From an uncultured Lachnospiraceae bacterium (GTDB lineage Bacteria > Bacillota_A > Clostridia > Lachnospirales > Lachnospiraceae): a stretch of DNA of 10,416 nt. The DNA lies in assembly GCA_900555005.1 (NCBI GenBank), contig USJM01000055.1, positions 1-10,416 of the forward strand, given 5' to 3'. Position 1 is the stretch's first letter. The number at the start of each line of letters is the position of its first letter. The position numbers were made by a program, and so were the translations under genes. The notes beneath the pieces were generated by a model. The model saw nothing but the letters and a program-made list of their open reading frames with translations, searched no databases and was not told where the DNA came from. Below, piece after piece: positions 7,088 through 10,416 of the stretch.

Positions 7088-8512
7088 TTACTCAGCCTCA
7101 GTAGCTGCCTCGGTAGCTGCCTCAGTTGATGCCTCTCCCTCATGAGCCAGTGTCCACTGATGTGCCCATCCATCGACGAATGCGGTCTTGACTGCATCCC
7201 AGCTTCCGCCGTTGGAGGTGTAATCGGTCAGAGCGTTGACAACATCCTTGCGCCAGTCATCGACATTCGGTGTTGCGTTGAAGGACCATGCAACAGAGGT
7301 CTTTCCTGCAGACTGAAGAGCTGTTGCCTCGACGCCGAATGCGTTCTTGGAAGCATAATCGCCTGTGAAGGTATCAAACGGGCAGGTAAGTCCCATGTCA
7401 TCGACCATTGCCTTGCGGCCCTCGTCAGAGGTGATCACCCAGTTGAGGAATGCAAGAGAAGAATCGATATCTTCCTGCGGAGCCTTTGCATTGATTGCCC
7501 AGAAGTTCTCGGTTCCGGAGCAGAGTCCTTCATTCGCATCATCGACACCGAAGTAGATCGGCATCATTCCGAGATCCTCGGCCTTGACTTCATATCCGTT
7601 GTCCGGATTGGTCAGCGCTGAGAACTCCCAGTCACCGTTCTGATAGAACACAGCCTCACCCATGCCGAATTCCTGCTCTGCATTGTAGGAACCGGAGTTC
7701 AGCGTCTTCGGATCTGCTGCGGAATCAGATACGTACATATCCCAGACATTCTTGAAGTTGTCAAGGTAGGTGCCCTTGATGGTCGGCTCGCCGGCTGTCA
7801 GATCGACACCGTCGTCCTTGAACTCATAGTACAGCGGAAGGTTTGCAAGGTGTCCGGAGAATCTCCAGGAGGAAGAATCATCCAGGCCGGCGGAAGCGAA
7901 TGCCTCAGTCAGGCTGGTTCCGAACTTGTCGTTGATCTCGTCGACTCTGGACTGGATGTCATCTGCAACAGCCTTCAGGGTGTCGAAAGAATTGATGTCA
8001 TCCATGGACTTCGCCTTTGCATTGTCCATCTGGAAGTAGTCATTCAGGATCGTCTTGTTGTAGATGATACCATAAGACTCGAAGCAGTTTGCAATTGCTG
8101 CTACCTTGCCATCGTAGTTGACGGTCAGTGACTTGTCGGTCAGATGGCTGTAAAGAGGAGTATCCTTCAGATCGTAGGTGTAGTCATTCCAGGTCTGAGC
8201 TGCTGTTGCATTGCCGACTGTAAAGATGGTCGGAGCATCGCTCTTTGCCATCTCGGATGTCAGGGTCGTGTTGTACTGCCCGTCAGCTGCGGTCAGAACC
8301 GTGACATCGACGCCATACTGGCTGCTGTAATCGGATGCAAGCGTCTGCCATGCTTCGTCGGTCTCCGGCTTGAAGTTCAGCAGGTAAACCTTGCCTGTAC
8401 CCGGATCAAAAGCTTCGGTGGAAGCTTCTGTCTCGCCTGCCATTGCAGTTGTGGCAAGCATGCTTGCTGCCATTGCAGCAGTCATAAGAATACTTACGGC
8501 TTTCTTTTTCAT
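7088..8512 (-). CDS. Extracellular sugar-binding protein of an ABC transporter (family 1)
   Basis: This is the solute-binding subunit that would deliver an oligosaccharide to the adjacent permeases, 474 residues. A signal peptide is clear: MKKKAVSILMTAAMAASMLA, then a likely signal peptidase I site after TTAMA (about residue 25). There is no Cys in the first 60 residues, so the usual lipobox anchor is absent. The mature domain shows family 1 landmarks: KVYLLNFKPETDEAW, APTIFTVGNA, YGIIYNKTILNDYF, GEAVFYQNGDWEFSAL, GTENFWAIN and SSLAFLNWVITSDEGRKAMVDDMG. Both ends carry Thr/Glu/Ala-rich tracts (GETEASTEAF; EASTEAATEAATEAE). The start is set by GGAGAGG upstream of the ATG at 8512; an open frame extends to 8695 but crosses the promoter. 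The first gene of the operon. Substrate is inferred from malQ and is not certain. Confidence 0.92.
   Translation of the reverse strand: MKKKAVSILMTAAMAASMLATTAMAGETEASTEAFDPGTGKVYLLNFKPETDEAWQTLASDYSSQYGVDVTVLTAADGQYNTTLTSEMAKSDAPTIFTVGNATAAQTWNDYTYDLKDTPLYSHLTDKSLTVNYDGKVAAIANCFESYGIIYNKTILNDYFQMDNAKAKSMDDINSFDTLKAVADDIQSRVDEINDKFGTSLTEAFASAGLDDSSSWRFSGHLANLPLYYEFKDDGVDLTAGEPTIKGTYLDNFKNVWDMYVSDSAADPKTLNSGSYNAEQEFGMGEAVFYQNGDWEFSALTNPDNGYEVKAEDLGMMPIYFGVDDANEGLCSGTENFWAINAKAPQEDIDSSLAFLNWVITSDEGRKAMVDDMGLTCPFDTFTGDYASKNAFGVEATALQSAGKTSVAWSFNATPNVDDWRKDVVNALTDYTSNGGSWDAVKTAFVDGWAHQWTLAHEGEASTEAATEAATEAE
7095..7130. repeat. Three tandem 12-bp units encoding the TEA-rich tail of the binding protein
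   Basis: On the plus strand GCCTCAGTAGCT, GCCTCGGTAGCT and GCCTCAGTTGAT follow one another and encode the C-terminal (S/A)TEA units. Such short in-frame repeats can change in number by slippage. Confidence 0.8.
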
Positions 8513-8552
8513 GTCTCGTCCTCTCCTTTGACATACATGATTTTGGGTTGCT

Positions 8553-8612
8553 TCTGTCTTATCGGAAGCCTTACCGGAATCGTTGTCGGCAACGTTGTCG
8601 GTATCGTTTCCG
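8553..8612 (-). promoter_or_regulatory. Array of five 12-bp repeats with LacI-operator-like cores in the leader of the uptake operon
   Basis: Reading the minus strand from 8612, consecutive 12-mers are CGGAAACGATAC, CGACAACGTTGC, CGACAACGATTC, CGGTAAGGCTTC and CGATAAGACAGA. The first three share an AACG core spaced exactly 12 bp apart. The middle core is the palindrome CAACGTTG (8590-8597), the type of central CG dyad bound by LacI-family proteins. The surrounding 42 bp (8573-8614) is symmetric at 16 of 21 position pairs, with outer arms ACCGGAA / TTCCGGT. The array starts about 5 nt downstream of the predicted transcription start, where a bound repressor would block RNA polymerase. The binding protein is inferred, not shown. 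Confidence 0.6.
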
Positions 8613-8616
8613 GTGA

Positions 8617-8652
8617 TGACTGAATAATAGCACAGGGCCAGAATGGTTTCAA
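8617..8652 (-). promoter_or_regulatory. SigmaA-type promoter of the glucan uptake operon
   Basis: On the minus strand -35 TTGAAA (8652-8647) and -10 TATTAT (8629-8624) are separated by exactly 17 bp; each box matches consensus at five of six positions. Transcription would begin near 8617, giving a leader of about 105 nt before the ATG at 8512, with ribosome binding site GGAGAGG. Confidence 0.8.
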
Positions 8653-8670
8653 CACCATTTTGGCCCTGTG
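8631..8670. repeat. 40-bp inverted repeat overlapping the -35 box of the uptake promoter
   Basis: Arms CACAGGGCCAGAATGGT (8631-8647) and ACCATTTTGGCCCTGTG (8654-8670) match at 16 of 17 pairs around a 6-nt loop. The dyad centre (8650.5) falls inside the -35 hexamer, and one arm fills the promoter spacer. It has no T-tract on the minus side and only a distant T-rich run on the plus side. A simple terminator is therefore not well supported; it may be an operator or a read-through barrier for the upstream genes. Confidence 0.7.
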
Positions 8671-8829
8671 TAGTTGATTTGTTTCTTTTTAACAATTTAT
8701 ATACTTGCTATTTGTGCATTATGCTTATCTGATTTTTCCTGACGCCGGCTTCTCGGAGATTGCACACCCCTGTTTTCCGTAACCCTGCCCAAATGCACGA
8801 ATTCATGATGGTGCAGGACTTTGCAGTGT

Positions 8830-9353
8830 TCAGCACTTCACCGGCTCCGGATAATCTACACCGAAGGTATCAACTGTCATGGACTGAATCTTCTGCTCCT
8901 CCATCGGACGATCTGAATAATCGGTCTCAGACTGTGCGATCTGATCCACAACTTCCATTCCCTCCGTCACCTTTCCGAACGCGGCGTACTCCCCATCGAG
9001 ATGCGGGGCATCTCCATGCATGATAAAGAACTGCGCCCCTGCGGAATTCGGGCTCATCGATCTTGCCATCGACAGGACACCCGGCGTATGCCTCAGGGTA
9101 TTCTGCGGAAAATGATTGCGTCGGAACTCTCCCTTGATCGAATAGCCGGGGCCGCCCATCCCGGTTCCCTCCGGATCTCCGCCCTGAATCATGAAGCCGG
9201 CGATGACACGGTGGAAGATAAGCCCGTCATAGAACCCCTTCTTTACGAGTGAGATAAAATTGTTGACGGTGTTCGGTGCCATATCCGGATAAAGCTCTGC
9301 CTTCATGACGCCGCCATGTTCCATTGTAAGGTTACGACTGGATTCTGTGCCAT
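8830..9353 (-). CDS. Cyclophilin-type peptidyl-prolyl cis-trans isomerase, with an apparent one-base deletion near the start
   Basis: This enzyme catalyses cis-trans isomerisation of peptide bonds before proline; with no signal peptide it is presumably cytoplasmic. The domain is complete in one frame from ATG 9324 (164 residues). It includes ELYPDMAPNTVNNFISLV, FHRVIAGFMIQGGDPEGTG (catalytic Arg and Gln region), GVLSMARSMSPNSAGAQFFI and HLDGEYAAFGKVTEGMEVVDQI. The tryptophan that binds cyclosporin in human CypA is replaced by His (APHLDG). A good ribosome binding site (AAGGAG) precedes an ATG at 9353 that opens with MAQNPVVTL, the usual N-terminus of this subfamily, but that frame soon stops. 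Two bases (CA, 9326-9325) stand where one codon should be. Restoring one base, for example CAA before ATG, gives 174 residues. The gene sits 58 nt after the acetyltransferase gene; I see no clear terminator at its own end. Confidence 0.87.
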
Positions 9354-9411
9354 GTTTTGCTCCTTTCTTCTGTCATCATGTGATATGAGTGTCAAAAGTA
9401 TCATCTGCCAC

Positions 9412-10362
9412 TCACAAGCTTTCCTGAATTGCCTTCCTGCTGTGCTGATCAGCTTTGACAACAACTTTCTGTACAGACAATCGAGCGTCCGCATACGGGG
9501 CGTCGATCCGGCACACGGACGCAGGAATGACCATCCTCTCTCTGAAACCAAGCTTTTCCGCGAGTCTGAGAGAAGGCCTGTTCCGCTGTTCGATCAAAGC
9601 CCATATTTCCTCGATCCCGGCCTTCTGAGCCGCATAGCGGAGAATTTCCTGGCAGGCTTCCGTTCCAAGTCCCTGCCCGCGCCATTTTTCTGCGATTACA
9701 TATCCCAGTTCAATCCTGCCATCCGGTGAAAGGCTGTCCGTTTTCGGGATCAGCCCGCACCAGCCCACAATCTCCCCGCTGCTTCTTGCCGCCACAGTCC
9801 AGAGTCCGAACCCCCAGAACCTGTAGGCTGTCTTGATATAGGCAAGATACTGGTCTTTTTCAATGTTCTGCCTCAGACTGATGCTTCCGGCATCTGTCTC
9901 CCTGACCTCGCCGAGAATCCTGCTCAGTGCCGGATAATCCTCCCTGGTACTTTCCCGTATGAAGAGACGCTTTGTCTTCCCGATACAGACAGGGATTCCC
10001 CTCCACCGTCTGTATGCATTCAATAGATCATCTGCATCCACATTCTCGAAAGACTGCAGAACATAAGAAGCGCCATTGAAAAAGCCGCCGTCTTCATCCG
10101 GCTGATATCCCGCAACGAAAAATCCATTGCCAGCAAGCGTCCCCGACAGGTTTGGATCATCCGTAACAACAAGGTCCGCGTCAGAATACGTCTGCTTCCA
10201 GCTTTGACGCTGCACGATCTGCACACTAGCACCCCTGCTGCTGATATCCTTCAGGTATACGCGTCCCGCCTCCCGCACGCAGAGGGCATCCATGCTGTCC
10301 TCCCCGAGCAGAAAAAGGACCCGGATCCTTGTATCTGTCGGAATCATGTGAAGTTCTTCCAT
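9412..10362 (-). CDS. GNAT-family N-acetyltransferase with an additional N-terminal domain
   Basis: The C-terminal part, about residues 131-280, is a GNAT acetyltransferase of the RimJ/RimL-like type. It starts TKRLFIRESTREDYPALSRI, has the acetyl-CoA-binding motif A in ELGYVIAEKWRGQGLGTEA (pyrophosphate loop RGQGLGTEA at 228-236), and ends with NRPSLRLAEKLGFRERMV. The acceptor cannot be told from sequence. Residues 1-125 form a separate region I do not recognise by name: alternating hydrophobic strands (RVLFLLGEDSMDA, ADLVVTDDP, GNGFFVAGYQPDEDGG, ASYVLQSFENVD) suggest an alpha/beta fold, joined through YRRWRGIPVCIGKTKRL. Total length is 316, about twice a simple GNAT enzyme. The start at 10362 has AGAAGG upstream; an in-frame ATG five codons later, with GGAAG before it, is an alternative. 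It is possibly co-transcribed with the isomerase downstream. Confidence 0.85.
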   Translation of the reverse strand: MEELHMIPTDTRIRVLFLLGEDSMDALCVREAGRVYLKDISSRGASVQIVQRQSWKQTYSDADLVVTDDPNLSGTLAGNGFFVAGYQPDEDGGFFNGASYVLQSFENVDADDLLNAYRRWRGIPVCIGKTKRLFIRESTREDYPALSRILGEVRETDAGSISLRQNIEKDQYLAYIKTAYRFWGFGLWTVAARSSGEIVGWCGLIPKTDSLSPDGRIELGYVIAEKWRGQGLGTEACQEILRYAAQKAGIEEIWALIEQRNRPSLRLAEKLGFRERMVIPASVCRIDAPYADARLSVQKVVVKADQHSRKAIQESL

Positions 10363-10366
10363 AGGC

Positions 10367-10387
10367 CTTCTGGCTCGCCGCCCTCAC
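10367..10387 (-). repeat. 21-bp repeat, copy B, between a terminator and the acetyltransferase gene
   Basis: This is the counterpart of 3542-3562 (19 of 21 identical, same strand). It lies 5 to 25 nt upstream of the acetyltransferase ATG and contains or abuts its AGAAGG ribosome-binding-site-like sequence. Confidence 0.7.
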
Positions 10388-10397
10388 CAATACCTTC

Positions 10398-10416
10398 AAA
10401 AAAGAGGCCCGGCCTG
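10398..10416 (-). terminator. 3' half of a probable intrinsic terminator of an upstream gene
   Basis: The minus strand enters the window with CAGGCCGGGCCTC followed by six T residues (10403-10398), the form of a terminator 3' arm and T-tract. The 5' arm would lie outside the window, so the stem cannot be confirmed. Confidence 0.5.

Larger units (their letters stand above)
10344..10416 (-). other. Second, partial copy of the post-terminator small reading frame
   Basis: An open frame enters from the window edge through the terminator 3' arm and T-tract. It reads RPGLFFEGIGEGGEPEGL, then WKNFT, and stops with TGA at 10346-10344, 19 nt inside the acetyltransferase gene. The EGGEPE part uses the same frame as EGDEPE in the element at 3447-3599. 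Whether it is translated is unknown. Confidence 0.35.

Noticed and set aside
8553..8612. CRISPR array
   Set aside because: The units are 12 bp, directly adjacent and degenerate, with no spacers, so this is not a CRISPR pattern.
8553..8614. Catabolite control (cre) site in the uptake leader
   Set aside because: The individual units resemble the cre pattern only partly: the outer T and A are replaced by C and G in each. I therefore describe the block as LacI-family-like and do not assign it to CcpA.
8513..8695. In-frame extension of the binding-protein gene upstream to an ATG at 8695 (61 extra codons)
   Set aside because: It crosses the inverted repeat, the predicted promoter and the 12-bp array, and it places the obvious signal peptide in the middle of the protein. 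The ATG at 8512 has a good ribosome binding site.
8671..8829. Small gene between the isomerase gene and the uptake promoter
   Set aside because: No frame with a start, ribosome binding site and reasonable length was found on either strand. The region is AT-rich toward 8671-8720 and otherwise featureless.

Overview
The window looks like a chromosomal stretch of a low-to-mid GC Firmicute, most likely a Clostridia of the Lachnospiraceae type. The evidence is AGGAGG-type ribosome binding sites, sigmaA-like promoters with TATAAT/TATTAT -10 boxes, a LacI-type sugar regulator, a MalEFG-style importer without its own ATPase, and an EcfA1-EcfA2-EcfT cassette. Every gene I can support lies on the minus strand, so transcription runs from high to low coordinates.

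Layout in transcription order. At 10416-9400 the window enters just after a probable terminator (only its 3' half is inside) and holds a GNAT-type acetyltransferase with an extra N-terminal domain. At 9353-8830 is a small cyclophilin-type peptidyl-prolyl isomerase whose first codons appear to be separated from the rest by a one-base deletion. At 8829-8513 is a non-coding control region: a 40-bp inverted repeat, a near-consensus promoter, and an array of 12-bp repeats just downstream of the predicted transcription start. From 8512 to 3607 runs an alpha-glucan (maltodextrin-like) uptake operon: solute-binding protein, internal terminator/attenuator, two membrane permease subunits, and 4-alpha-glucanotransferase (malQ), which carries an apparent one-base deletion. 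A strong intrinsic terminator closes the operon at 3600-3563. At 3599-3447 follows a structured post-terminator element with a 50-codon reading frame; part of a second copy lies at the window end. A clear extended -10 promoter then drives a LacI-family regulator (3320-2286), whose stop codon overlaps the start of ecfA1. ecfA1, ecfA2 and ecfT follow in an unbroken chain of overlaps, and ecfT runs off the window at position 1.

How the genes fit together. The binding protein would capture an extracellular oligosaccharide, the two permeases would move it across the membrane (an MsmK/MalK-type ATPase must be encoded elsewhere), and MalQ would rework the glucan inside the cell. The LacI-family protein is the natural candidate regulator; the 12-bp repeats with central ACG cores downstream of the uptake promoter are the natural candidate operator. 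The ECF module energises vitamin or metal uptake with S-components that are not in this window. Its tight coupling to a LacI-type regulator is unusual.

The least explained parts are the post-terminator element and the operator-like repeat array. Two apparent single-base losses (malQ and the isomerase) raise the possibility of indel errors in the assembly.
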